Of a stretch of 64,000 nucleotides of DNA, positions 11,746-24,310 are shown in pieces (the stretch's first letter is position 1; every line of letters begins with the position of its first letter). Made by a program: the position numbers and the translations under genes. The stretch covers positions 21,061,437-21,125,436 of the forward strand of contig NC_059500.1 of assembly GCF_018139145.2 (NCBI RefSeq). The letters run 5' to 3'. The stretch is from Gymnogyps californianus (Eukaryota; Chordata; Aves; Accipitriformes; Cathartidae). The notes beneath the pieces are model-generated. The model saw only the letters and a list, made by a program, of their open reading frames with translations, ran no database searches and had not been told where the DNA came from.

Positions 11746-14389
11746 ACCTGATCCTCATTTGATATACACATGGAAATTCCAGCAGTGTCAGATTTACACC
11801 ATCTGAGAACCTGATCTATTGTAATAAAATTTTGTATTTGACATCAGTGATCCATACCACCCACATCATGTTGCTGAGAGTGTCAAGAAGATAATGCTGG
11901 TAAATAATTATTCTCTTAGAAACTTATTCTTGCATTAAAAAAAAAAGCTATTTAGACAGGATTTATGATTTCATTTCAAAGGCAAACATGGAGCACTTTA
12001 TTGTTAGAACATGGAATTGTAATATCAGAGGTGAGTCAGTTGACCACAGCTCAGTGGCTATTATGCTTGCTTTTTTATTATAATGTAAATGACACTTTTT
12101 ACCCGTTATGCATGAAACAGATCAGTCAAAATAAGCACTTTTCTGAACCATTGTTAATTTTTAAAATCAAGTCTTCTTTTTTTTTTTTTAACTTCCACTA
12201 ATTTTCAGTTAAAGACACATCACTGCCTCCCACCCACAGATTTCTGATTAACCTAGAATGTTGAGTCCTGGATGAAGGTATAATCTAAACCCCTTCCCAC
12301 CCAATATTTAACATAGGCTATTAAAGTGACATTTTCAAAGATGACTGCACACATTCATTCTGTAAAACCTGCATATAAGGGCAGGATCACCTGACTCTCC
12401 AAGTAAACTAAGAAGTCCCACATCAATATAAGCACTTTCATTTGAAAACAAGCAGGTTTGCATAACCAAGTATTTTAGCTTCCCAGTTCCTCTTCTGTGT
12501 ACATATTTTCTGCCCATTTTTGAAATGCTGTGTTAGGGAAAATCAAGTAGGGTGAAGAAAAAGAGAAAACTGGTTTGTAAATTAATGTGAAAAAGTCTGT
12601 CTGAGGTTTGCATTTCCTCTGTTTTGGCTTCACTTCACCACAGGGGAGAATGAGGGATTCCACATGATTTTTCTTCTTCTCTTCCTCTTTTTTATTTTTC
12701 AGTGAAAATAAAAGAAATTCAGAAATGAAAGATATTGTTTGTGCAGAATGAAGAACAATTCCTTTTTCAGTATCATTGTAAACTGTACATTCAATGACTG
12801 CTATTTCTTGATTAAGAACACATTCAACCATGTAGTAGTGGTAAAATTTCATCTGGTTGAGTGAAATGTTGAAGTGGAACTAGCTGGATTTGGGCAAGAG
12901 TCTCATGAGCTTTTTTTTAAAGTGATTATAGCAAGCATGCAGTACCTCAGTCACTTAGTATCTGTTCCTGGAAGGAAAGGTCCAGTAGTCTGGCATTTTC
13001 AAGATAAGACTGGGAGCCACTTTTGCATTGAAATCTCATGTAAATGAAGAAAGCATTGTGGGAGCAACAGGTAAAAGGAAACACCTTTGAGGAGAGGATC
13101 CTCTTCATCAGTCAGCAAAAGACAAATGATGGCCTCTAGCAAAGTTATTGAAGACTTGTCAAAATAGCTGAAGTAACTGTTACAATTCTGTCATGGTATG
13201 TGTATAAAAAGGTTGGGAGGATGAGAAGGAAAAGGATGTGCATTTTCTGAAACACCCACTCCTGCAAGCAAGTACAGCTGCAAGGCAGCAAGGCAAAACC
13301 CTGCAGCTCTTCTGATTGCAACGCTGGGGCTGCAGAAGCATTTCCACATTGTCCAAACACAGTCCTGACACAAATAGCAGAACACAATACAATCCCAACA
13401 CTCGAAGTATGATCTTCTCCTTTGTCCCTTTTTATCTTGAGATTGGAGAAAAAGGTTCAAACATGTTAGAAAACTCTGGCTCTAAATATCATGAGATTTG
13501 ACTCTCTAAAACTCTCTAACTCCTCACTATGAGAGCTGGAACAAAACAGTAGTAACAGAGGTGAACCATGTATTTATTGATATCTCAGTAGGCTTTGGAT
13601 TTAGTTTGAGCAATAGGTAAAAGTTGATGCAGTGTTTATTTGAACTGAATTGCTGCAAAATCTCAGACACTTAATATACCCTGGCTATGAGATATACCTG
13701 GTGCAGATCTGAGGGCAGATACACACACACTCTGTGTGTCTTTATGCTTCTTTGTGAGCAAGTATATATGTACATGTCTGTTCAGCCCATATATTTGTAT
13801 GATAGAGACCACCATGTTTTTCTATCCTAACACAACTGCGTGTTATTAAACTGTATTACAAAAGCATACACTTTGAAGAAATACGTAGGTCTAAAAATTA
13901 CCTCTACCAAGCCAGGAACATGCCTGAAAAAGTAGCTGGTGAGATTTGAACACCATGATATTTTACATTTTGTAAATTCTAATATCACAATATCTGCAGC
14001 ATGAAACCCACAACACTGCATCAAGAACTGTTTATCATTTTAAATATGTATCTGCAGGCTCCTGTACATTTTAAATGATTATTCCCAACCACAGCTCACA
14101 AAAGCAAGTAATATATATCATCGGCAATCACATATCAAACCCAGTTAAATGTTTGACATTGCATTCACTACAAGGTAAGTAAATCATTTTGATGTTAACA
14201 AATGCACACAAAACCTACCCTTACTCAGAAAGGTAAATCAGGTTATATTATCTCTAAATATATGGCAATAATGTATAGGATGAATCCTGTTTCATTTTTT
14301 CCTTTAGAAGTTTAATATTTTATTATAGTAGAAGGGGGCAGAGCAGCTCTCATCCCCTTCTGACAACCAGTTTCTTTGTCTAATTTCCA
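11746..14389. other. gene-free stretch with one old repeat
   Basis: Immediately after LTR 1, 11746-11820 contains TTTACACCATCTGAG and ACCTGATC phrases that I associate with an ancient amniote interspersed repeat (low certainty). The rest is AT-rich with short chance frames, a T run near 12180, and a short CA tract with an inverted GT tract near 13725-13742. No gene is supported. Confidence 0.5.
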
Positions 14390-15130
14390 TTCATTTCTTT
14401 GGCAGCTAAAACACCTTGAAATTACCTTCTCCAGCATGGAAGAATGATTTTTTTTTTTTCCCCCCTAGCTCTAGCTGTCAGAGTGATTAGAATTTTAATT
14501 AGTAAAACAGTGAGGAGGGAGGAAAATCACGGAGAAAAGAGCATGGAAGATTCACCAGAGCAGGGAAGACAAAGAGGCGTCAGAGGCAGCCTCACAGCTT
14601 GCTTGTTACAGCAGCAATTGCAGGGCCGTTCTCGAGTCTATAGCACTAACACAGCACCGTCCTTTAGACCTCTGACAACGTCAGGCTTCTGGGGCATTAG
14701 AAAACATTTTTATCAGTTGTCACTCAGAGCAAGACAAGGTTTTTAAAGCACTCCAACTAAGAGCCGCTCCACTACTGGGTTCATTTTGTCCCTTTGATCT
14801 GTTCTGCAGGACTCTGAGCTCAGAACTCAAGCCGCAAAGACAAGATTGTCAATGATACAGACTGCTACCATCCAACTATTATGCCAATTAATATCGTAAT
14901 TATGTATTAGCATGTGGACTTTTTATAAAACAAAGGAAGCCTCTAAATGCCGAAGCGCTGATGGGGGAAATAAACAGCAGAAATCTTTCTGTGAACAATG
15001 CTGTATATTTTAATTTTGAATAAAAAATGCATTTTAACAGCAGAAACACCGTGACTGGTTGTTCAGCTGTCTGTGATCTGCATAGGCATTTTGCCTTGAC
15101 ATTGTGGCTTTGATGCCACAGCTCAGCACA
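14390..15130. promoter_or_regulatory. candidate enhancer / conserved non-coding element
   Basis: The best enhancer-like block in the window. It is free of recognised repeats apart from a T/C tract at 14448-14465 and keeps about a dozen CpGs. Homeodomain cores are visible: TGATTAG at 14484-14490, TTAATTAG at 14495-14502, AATTAAT at 14886-14892 and TAATTATG at 14897-14904. A TCF/LEF-type CTTTGATCT sits at 14792-14800. Open frames are short and discontinuous, so it does not look like an exon. The sites are seen directly; regulatory function and conservation are inference. Confidence 0.4.
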
Positions 15131-15539
15131 GGAGGTAGCATGGACCAGGAGGGGAAGCCTCTTAAAGGCTAACGAGCCAAGCGCTGGGTTTGCATGTGGC
15201 TGCATCGCACTCACACCTTGGTGGGCCACAGGTGTCGCTTACGCGCCTTGGGAGCCTTCCCAGGCTATCCCCACCCTCTCCTCACTCACCTCTGACGTTT
15301 CTGCCCATCTCTCACTGGTGCAGAGCAAAGGGGCCAGCTGCTGGAGGGGACCTCCACCTCCCAGGGCTCTGCTCCTCACTAGGTCTGTCAGCCCTATTCC
15401 CCACTATTATGGCTATCACTGTTGTCACTTGTATTATGTGAGAGCAGTCAGTTGACAAGTAAGATCAGCAGCACACTGTGCATGGCAAGGTACATGCACG
15501 TACTAAATGCAGGGATAAATATGTGCTATTATCTATTCA

Positions 15540-15650
15540 ACAGCAGGAGAGCTCAGGAACTGAGGTGCTGAGTGGCAGAATGGGAAATTGAATCCTATTC
15601 CAGTGCTTGAACAACAAATTTATTCTTTCTAAACTCATATCCTCTCAACC
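15540..15650 (+). repeat. possible MIR/CORE-SINE remnant
   Basis: The order AACTGAGGTG, then GTGGCAGAATGGGAAATTGA, then CCAGTGCTTGAAC resembles the 3' half of MIR-type CORE-SINEs, in which GTGGCAGAGCTGGGATTTGAA is followed by a tract ending near AACCAC. The match is degenerate and made from memory, so chance is possible. Confidence 0.25.
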
Positions 15651-18141
15651 CAGTCCTTGTACTCAAAGGTATTTTAATCAGCTGAGAGCAAAATCATTTT
15701 CTGTTTCTACAGGGTCTGATCCTGAATTCCTCGCTCACATGACTGGTTTCCTTCCAGTGAATCCAAGTTTTCAGCAGATAACAACAGAGTAATAACCAGA
15801 GCAGATTTAAAACATTTTAAAAGAGGATTATCTATCTGTGCTACTGATCTCAAAACAATTGTCTGTGTGCTCCTATTTCACCAGTTATTGCAAAGGTTAG
15901 TCATTCACAGAATATTCACTAGGAACTGCTAGGAATTTTTGAACACTTTGTTTGACAGGTATTTTAATTCTGTTCCACAATCAGCCTTAACTATTATACT
16001 ACCTAGAATAAAAGACAAAAATTACAACAGTCAGCTTCTTACAGAGGATCGTTGTCCAATCTCTAGCAAATACTCTACTAGGGGAACAAATTGGTTTGCT
16101 GACCTTTTGTCTGGTAACATAGCACACGACATATTTGTAATTCATGGAAATCAATCCATAGAGAATTTTTGGTTTCAAGTAATTATATCTCAGTGCAAGA
16201 TGTAAATAAAAGTGATGAAAAGATAATTAGGAAAGTAATAGAACAATACAGATAAACCCCAAAAATGAGGTTCAAAGCACTGATCTTAACTATACAGCCG
16301 TAAATACTGGTAAGAAGCCAATAATTAGGGCTAAAGTCAATTGCCAGCTGTTTTAAAGCACAGCATTGAAACCAGCATTGCAATTGCTACCTTCCAGTCC
16401 TGGCTGCTAAAATAGCAGACAAGAAACAGAAAACTAAAATCCAGACCTTTAAAAATAGCTCACCATTTTTTCCTTTAATTGCTTGCCTGCTCTGAAATCA
16501 TCTACATTTTATGGTATGTTTAGTGACAAAGAAGATTTTGTGCAATGCTTTTACCACTATGATGATCTCATTCTAAAATATCACTATGAAAACCATATGT
16601 GTTTATAGAATCTCTAAAGGAGCTAACGTTTGAGACTTGCCTCCAGCCGAGAGCACCCAGTGGACAAAAGAAGAAAGAGATAATGAAAGGCACAAGAAAT
16701 CATCTTTTTCTCTCACCAGTGGGCAGATCCGCAAATACATCAAATGATCAGGTGTTCCTGTGGATGCAACATGTGTAGGAGAATCAGAGATACATCTGCT
16801 ACTTTTTCCAGTCTTGAACTGAAGCTACCATCTCTGAGGTGTCATTACATCCTTATTGTCCCACTAGACCTAAATCCCCTTTGGGGATTTAGCAGGAGCA
16901 GGAGGCTTACTAGCAAAAGCAAGTGCAGTTTATTCCTGCAGGGGTGGACCTGGTCCTTACTTTTACAACAGTAATGGTATTTAGAGTTCCAAAAATAAAC
17001 AGGAATTTGATTTATGCACTTTCAGGTGATACGTTACTACAGTAATTTGAACCGTGTATTGCCTTAAAAGCTTATTCCTTATTGTCTTGGAGAAAGCCTT
17101 AAATCGGCAAGTTTGTCCAAAAAACTGATTTAGCTCTTAAATGCACCACTGAACTGCAATACAAGGCACTCCAGTGACCTAACAGCTGCTGGTAAGTGGT
17201 CATAATCATGCCTCTCTATACAGTCTGCATATTCACTGACTTAATAATCACACTGACTTAAATTCCAACCCTCCCCTAGCTCCTCAGTCACACAGTTATG
17301 TCACAGAAAGGATACCATCACAAGGTAAATGAACATTAATAAGGTACAAACCAGTTCTAGTTCATGCTGGAAACGACAACAAATAGTACCGAAGCACTCC
17401 ATTCAGAAATAGCTTTTCACAACACTGTCATAAAGTCACTCTGAGAAACAAAGAATACATTAATAAAAAAGATGAAAACTGTGGGTAATGTGCCAGGAAA
17501 ATCAGATTTAAGTAAATGGGGATGATATGTTTGCTGAATGTTGCACAAATGTGGTGTGAGAGCACCACAGTGCTGAACGACTGATGAATCCAACCCAGTT
17601 CTTCAGCCACAGAGAATGATTTAATACAGATTTTAAAAGTTGCCTTAGGACTTTTGTTCTAAAAATAATTTGAATATCCTGCAGAGGGAAATACCTGGTA
17701 TGTATGACTTCTTCAGCATTAGCTGGTGCCTTTCCAAGCTTGATATTTTTGCATTTCAGGCTTAGGATGAAGGCGTTCAGAGAGGGTTAAAGTTCAGTAA
17801 ATGGAAACAGAAGATGTAACCCCAAAAGTCAAGTATTGATTCTATCCAGGCTTATCTTCAAAGCCTTGACAAAGCTGGGGAGTACACAAGGATAAGAAGT
17901 TGAGTTAGGGTTTCTGGATATATTTACAGCAACAAACTGTGTAAAGACAAATGATGCTGTGTCAGTTCTGAGACTACACACGGATCCCCCAGAAAGATTC
18001 AAACCACAGTGCACAGAAGAAGAAACACCTGAACAGCACCAGCACTTCTGATTTTACTGACAGTCACAGTATTTCATGTATTCCAAACACTTGGAACCAA
18101 GTGATTTCAGAAGAGTCCTTATAAGAGGCTTATTTTTGTCC

Positions 18142-18160
18142 TTTTTTTTTTTTTTTTTTT
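18142..18160. repeat. T homopolymer (19)
   Basis: Nineteen uninterrupted thymines followed by AAATAAA. No retroposed sequence is recognised on its minus-strand upstream side. Confidence 0.9.
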
Positions 18161-19464
18161 AAATAAACATTTGCTTCTGCACCTCACAGCTGTGAAAACT
18201 ATTCAAAAACAGAAGAGTATGATCATTCTGATAGCCCAGACCTGGGAGGCAGGGAAAGAAAGGCAGAAGGGGAAACAAAGAAAGCAGGGGGAAAAAGCAC
18301 AAACCAAGCCAAATAGAAATGACATTTCCATGGCTGGATCTTTTTCTTTGTTACATAATTTGAAGCTGGCAAATCTGAGCTCATGATTTCAAAAGTACAG
18401 AGTAACCTAATGAGAGACAAGTGGAAAAATTTAGAAGAAAAGGTTAATGACCTGTCATGGTCTTCCAGATTGAGGATTTCTATTCAAAATTAGGAACTCT
18501 CCTCATTTTGCAGTGAGACCTCCATGGAGGTGTCCTCCCTATCCCCCCTGTATAGTGGAGCTTTTCAAGCTCACGTGTCCCCTCAACTTGCATCCCTAAG
18601 TTTTCTTTTCAATGCAATGATTTATTTTGACATGTTAGGAAGAAGCACTGATGTCAATACATAGGGGAGGTCTCCCAAAGGCTAATTGAAAACAAGATCA
18701 TTTCAAAAGAAAATTACTCATCTCTCAGACTTATGCCTCCCTGCACAGATATAACCAGCATAAAATGGCTCAAGTTGAGATCATGAGTTTTGCAATCCAC
18801 TTTGAAATACGTCTTTACATAGCCTGTCAGAAGATAGGAGACAGATGTTCAATGTTTTCCACACTAATCTTCAAATAAACCACATAAGTTTTATGAGTGT
18901 TTCTCAGTGGGAAAGAAAATGGCCTAGCCAAACAGCCTGAAAACTACAGAGCAATCGGATTTTGGTTTGGAAGCTAAAAGTAGACTCCCCTTTTCTCCTG
19001 TCAGTTGAAAAAACTTGTCTGGAGAGGCTCTGTCAGAGAGAGCTTTTGCTTTACTTTTCCCCCTGCTGCTCCAGTCTCACATGGGATCGCCTGCAAAAAT
19101 GGTGCCTGAGGGATCTATATTCAGTTTTCTAAAGCAAACATAACACAAGTGCTGTTCCTGGGTTACACATTTGACTCCTGTAATACAAAATGTGAGAGAA
19201 CATCCCCTAATGGCATTCAAATAATGTTCTTGCAATTTTCAAGTGTCAAGTGTTTTTCATTTTGTTTCTTGGAAAAGAGATGTTCTCACATGCTGACTTT
19301 GTGCATTGAACAGCTATGCAAATTCTGTAGCATGCCAGCATACAGTGTTTCTCATGTCAGACAAATATCTTTTCTAGAGGGCAATAAGAAATTATAAGTT
19401 CTTACTTTGTGGTTGGATATTGAAATCCTTACTCAGGAAAAATGGTCACTTAATTAGCACTCAG

Positions 19465-20110
19465 AGTTTACAGAGACTGAGGCCAGAAGGGACCAGTAGA
19501 TCTTCTTAAATTTCATCTATTTAGCTTCGTATTGAGCTCATTAACTTACATTTGGTTAGAGTATAATTTGTGTTTGGCCAAACTGTATTTTCTAATAAGT
19601 TTTCACTGTGCACACAGTAATACACGGACAATTCACCAGTAGTCCCAAGAGTTTAACAGCCTCACTGTTAAAAAAGAAAACTAAATGTCACTTATTTTCA
19701 AATTTAACTGATCTGGTTTTGACTTCCAGCCACGGGTTCTTCTTGTTCTCTTCTCTGCTAGATGAAAGAACCTTTCATTACTCAGTTTTTCCCCTTAATG
19801 GGAATACTTAAGCTGTATCATCAAGTCACCTCTCAATCTCCTTTTTGGTGAATTACATAGGCTGAGCCTGAAGTCTATCACATGAATCTATATTCCTCCA
19901 AAATAATTTTTGCTGCTTTTTTCCCCACCTTCTCCAATTTTTAAAGAGCCCTTCTAAAACACACATACTAGAATTGGGCACAGTATTCTAGGAGCAGTTT
20001 CACCAGTGTTACTTTCCGATAAAAATACATTTCTTCTCTCACTGGCTTATACTCCCAAGGATAGTACTAGCCCTTTTGGCAGTAGTATTGCATTGGGACT
20101 CCCATCTGAG
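19465..20110 (-). mobile_element. ancient CR1 LINE 3' fragment
   Basis: Read on the minus strand this is the 3' part of an old CR1 element. In plus-strand order, landmarks typical of old amniote CR1 are GGCCAGAAGGGACCAGTAGA near 19481, CTTCCAGCCACGGGTTCTT near 19722, ATCAAGTCACCTCTCAA near 19819, a CACCTTCTCCAATTTTTA segment near 19926, GGGCACAGTATTCTAGGAGC near 19976, and CCCTTTTGGCAG near 20070. They appear in the expected order with many point changes and small indels. No coding frame survives. Similarity fades after about 20110 but may extend to about 20290. Confidence 0.8.
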
Positions 20111-21538
20111 ATCCTTACAAAGAAAGGTAGTCCTGCTTTCTATAAAAATGTCCCACAGTCTTTTCTTCTGCATGTGTAACTTTGCAGTTGGCTCTTTTGC
20201 TAGCATTTCATCCATAAAATAACACACAGCTTCCATGAGAGGCAATTTTCTTTCTCCATAGCTGGCAATACACTTTTGAATCACTTAGTGACTACATGGG
20301 AGAAGTGTAAAACAGTGCATGTAGTGCCCACTGCAGAGGACCATTATGATCTGACAATACTTCTGGGAGTAGTAGAAGTGATCAATGCCAGATTATTTGT
20401 TAAAAACAGTACTTTGCAAGTGTGACACTCTGCAAAGACATGGAAAGTGAAGGAAAGAGAACAACGTAAATTCCTTCAAATCTCCTCTGAAGTCTCCACA
20501 GAAACAGACATCATGTTTAGACATATCTGCCTTTCGTATTTTTACAATATGCAACATAATCAGCTCCTGACATCCTGGCTTATGCCTTGTAGAAGGCTCC
20601 GTGGAGTCAATCCAGCTGCACACAAATAGACACTAAATGCATTTCTGAGGGGTGTTTGGACAGCCGTGACATCAACAAGGGTTCAGCAGATTGGTCCTGG
20701 GTCATATGGGAGATTTGTTCCTTTCTGGAGTGGCTGTAACAATCACACAATGAACATACATAACATTTATAATGTGCTATGGACTTTGCCTCCTCATAGA
20801 CGATGCTGCATTTTCTTCAAAGTCTGCAGAATTTCCAATATACCTGTGTGAATTATGAAACACAGAATCACAGTTAATACTATGTATCTGTGGTGAAAGA
20901 GAGAGCTGAGGATCATAAGGACTGGCCAGCGGGTAAGAGCAAAGGGCTAAACAAATGAGGAAAACAATCTAGGGTAGAAGAAACATAAAATGGAAAAAGT
21001 CACATGCTCAGTCCCAAATTGCATAGTGGTGTTGTTACACTTTGGAGGATGTACGAGTCTAGATGTTATAGTTTTGACAGCTGCTTTTGTACACACTTAA
21101 TAGCAGGATATTTCTAAGAAAGTTGAGGGATGCGAATCCTTCCTGAAACATTCAGGTTTTCCCATCAAAAAACAAAAAGTATGATGAGTTTTCTTATCTC
21201 TGAGATCAAGTCCTCCAGGCTACACAGCCAGCAGACTAGGGATAGGAAGGATAGTGTCTTGTTCAATTTATGCTGCTATGGAATAAATGAAGATTGCAGA
21301 TTCATATTTTCTACTTGAGGCCTTTTTTTGTAACACAGTGGGCTACATCCTCCTTAGGGAGAACAAAAGAGTTTGCAGAGCATTGTGAAGCAGCAGACAG
21401 CAGCACTGCATCAACCTACAGCAAGCAGAAACCACTCTGGTTCCCCTAGTAAGGGAAGGAGCAGAAACTGTAAGCATTTACACTATTCTTTATCTTTTAT
21501 TTATCTTGAAGTTCTGGCGGCAGCTCGGTTCCTTTTAA
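20111..21538. other. gene-free stretch
   Basis: The first part may continue the ancient CR1. Beyond that only chance open frames of about 60-80 codons occur. No recognised repeat or RNA gene. Confidence 0.5.
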
Positions 21539-21544
21539 ATGGGG

Positions 21545-22132
21545 TGTTGTGATTTAACTCCAGCCAGCAAACAAGCACCACACAACCACTCGTTCACTCC
21601 TCCCTGGTGCGATGGGGGAGAGAATCAGAAGAGTAAAAGTGAGAAAACTCGTGGGATGAGATAAAGACAGTTTAACAGGTAAAGCAAAAGCTGCGTGTGC
21701 AAGCAAAGCAAAACAACATTCACCACTTCCCATCGGCAGGCAGGTGTTCAGCCATCTCCAGGAAAGCAGGGCTCCATCATGTTGTAGCGGTTACTTGGGA
21801 AGACAAATGCCATCACTCTGAATGTCCCCCACTTCCTTCTTCTTTCCCCAGCTTTATATGTTGAGCATGATGTCATATGGTATGGAATATCCCTGTGGTT
21901 AGTTGGGGTCAGCTGTCCCGGTTGTGTCCCCTCCCAACTTCTTGTGCAGCCCCAGCCTCCTCACTGGTGGGGTGGTGTGAGGAGCAGAAAAGGCCTTGAC
22001 TCTGTATAAGCACTGCTCAGCAATAACTAAAACATCCCTGTGTTATCAACACTGTTTTCAGCACAAATCCAAAACATAGCCCCATACTAGCCACTGTGAA
22101 GAAAATTAACTCTCCCAGCCAAAACCAGCACA
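21545..22132 (-). mobile_element. solo LTR 2, avian ERV
   Basis: A 588-bp LTR in minus orientation; on the given strand it starts TGTTGTGATTTAAC and ends CCAAAACCAGCACA. It is flanked by an exact 6-bp duplication ATGGGG at 21539-21544 and 22133-22138. TTTATA at 21853-21858 is the minus-strand TATA box. The polyadenylation hexamer found in LTR 1 reads GTTAAA here. It belongs to the LTR 1 subfamily but is an independent insertion, since its duplicated target differs. No internal retroviral sequence adjoins it. Confidence 0.9.
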
Positions 22133-22138
22133 ATGGGG

Positions 22139-24179
22139 ACTGCAGTCAGTAATTGAACTTCAGTCTTATACCCTTGTCCTGGAAGTACCAACCTCCTGCT
22201 GATCCAGTATGAAGACAAGTAAACCAAAAATGTAATGTTCTTTTAGAGCATTTCAGAAATGCTGGTCTTAACTGTGAGAGAAAAGCCATCAACCTTTCAT
22301 TTGAAAATTTGCTAGAAGAGTCTGTGGTGCACAACATGTGAGCAATAACTGGGTTCCTTAATCTGTTCTGATGCATCATCTCCAAGCTTTCTGTAATGAA
22401 AAACATATGAAAAGAAAATGAAAGAGGGAGAGGAGTTGCACTCTTTGAATCACTCCTAACAGGGCACAGGATACTTCACAGATATTTCACTAAAAATTAA
22501 TCCCTATTTATCCAGAGATATCTGCAAGGACCAAACTTTCAAATATTCATCAAGATGGCAGTGAAACAAAAAAAGTATGGCTTTTTATGAAATAACCATG
22601 CAAGTCTCAGTCTCTGGAACAGTTTGGGCAATGATAAATGTATAGTCATAGTGACAGCAAGTGACTCATTGTTTTTGATAACTATGTAAAAAAAGGGGGG
22701 CAAATGCTGCCAAGGAGGGTTAAGAACTCCACATTTTTAAGTGGATCAAATGTAAGTCACTTGCCATCCTATACTTACGTTCTCTATTTTATTATGTCAA
22801 CATACTGATAGGTGGCCAAAGTAAATTTTGTAGGCACCAACACACAGCACATTCTCTGTAGAAGAACAATGGAAGATTCAGATTTTATTCACTGAACCCA
22901 GTTGCTAATGCTATCTATTTCTGATTGATTAAGAAATAGGACATGACAAAATGCAGAAATACTGTAGCACTTGCAGAGTACTGTATGTTCAACAGGATAC
23001 ATCAAAAGGGAAAAATTAACTAAATAAAGTGATATTTTTAGATTGGTAGAACACCACAAGACAGGTACGGAGGATACTTTGCTTTTTCTTATACACCAAG
23101 AGAGAAAAAATGGTGAGAAACACTTCCATTAATGTAGCACATTGGAGACTTCCCCCGCCCCTGAATTTCCACACCTGGCTAACTTATGCTTATTCTGAGA
23201 AAAGCAAGGTGTGCACAGCTGCCTCCACAATTACAGTCATCAGCAAATGAAAAGGGTGAGTTGGACAGGCAGTACAACTTGGCTGAGTAGGTGGGCCATG
23301 AGCAATTCCAATTTATCAAGGCTGGCTTCCTCTCCTCCCCCTTCTTCTCTTCAAAGCACTCCTCCATCTGTCTTACCGGTGAAATCAGCCTTCCCCCACA
23401 TCTCCTCGTTCTCCTTCTTCCCACCTTCTCCAGATCCGCAGCTGCAATCCCCTCCTCACATTTTCCCCTGTTACCATCCACCCACTTCTGTGACCCCAGG
23501 TCATCTAATATGCACTACCTCATTTTTCTCTTGGTTCTCTGGGGCTGAAGTCTGCCTCTCAACCCTGCAGCTAAATCATGGGGACAGGTATGCCTTGGGC
23601 ACCCACTTTGGCTGACCGGACACAGCAGCAGTGACAAGTTGCATTTTGGCTACTGGTGGACCAAAAGCCCAGCCTGCAGTCAACAGCCTTCCCCCAGGAT
23701 GTGTAGCCCAGGGCTGAAAAGCTGGTGCAGGGATTGAGCTACCATTGCATAGGTACACAAGGATCCGCCAAGCTGAGGGAATGACTTGTGCAAAACGTGA
23801 TGGTACCTTCACTTTCTTTTTGTAGAAAAACCTTACTCTGGGGCTTTGAGGTGCCCTTTACAGCAAGTAGAGGAAAAGAAGGCAGAGTACATATCAAACC
23901 GAGCATTGGTAAGTGGTCAATTTTATAGGCTATGAGGATAGATAATGCAGTTACCAAAAGAACAGCAAGTAGCAGGAAGAGCTATAAAATGGTCACTGAT
24001 GCCAGTTATTATTCAAACTATAATCCTGGTCTTTACGCGCCCTCAGAGCGGTATTCACAGCACATCATATTTTAAAGCCTAAACTGCACTTACCTCACAC
24101 CTCTGAATCTGGCATAGAATAACCAACTCTCAGCAAGGAATGAATGAATGAAGCCAACAGAAAGCTGCCTAACTGAATT
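22139..24179. other. gene-free stretch with pyrimidine-rich tract
   Basis: No gene supported. 23320-23500 is strongly C/T-biased on the plus strand and produces the longest chance frame in this stretch, 134 codons at 23211-23615, rich in Ser and Pro with no domain. The remainder is ordinary AT-rich DNA. Confidence 0.5.
23320..23500 (+). repeat. polypyrimidine-rich low-complexity tract
   Basis: A long plus-strand stretch of C and T interrupted by short mixed segments, with many TCCTC, CTTCT and CCCCC groups. It is not a tandem repeat with a fixed unit. Confidence 0.55.
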
Positions 24180-24310
24180 CTTGGGACAATGAAGTGTGAA
24201 CAGGTGTGATGATGTGTTAAACAGCATGTGGCAAAAATGCCTATGCTTGCTAATGAGATGACAGTTGCTTGTTATGCAAACTGTCCTAGTAAAATCATCT
24301 TTGCCTAGTA
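24180..24310. promoter_or_regulatory. weak candidate regulatory block
   Basis: A repeat-free stretch with an AGGTGTGA T-box-type half site near 24199 and an octamer-like TTATGCAAA near 24273. The sites are short and could occur by chance. Confidence 0.15.

Larger units (their letters stand above)
15131..19460. other. gene-free stretch
   Basis: No gene is supported. 15540-15650 has a faint resemblance to a MIR/CORE-SINE 3' half (GGCAGAATGGGAAATTGAATCC). 15712-15770 has GGTCTGATCCTGAATTCC and GCTCACATGACTGG, phrases of an old amniote repeat. A 19-base T run lies at 18142-18160. A patch at 15190-15400 is C-rich with chance frames only. Confidence 0.5.

Noticed and set aside
23211..23615. 134-codon plus-strand frame
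   Set aside because: It is produced by the pyrimidine-rich tract; composition is Ser/Pro/Leu and a second frame is also open over the same bases.
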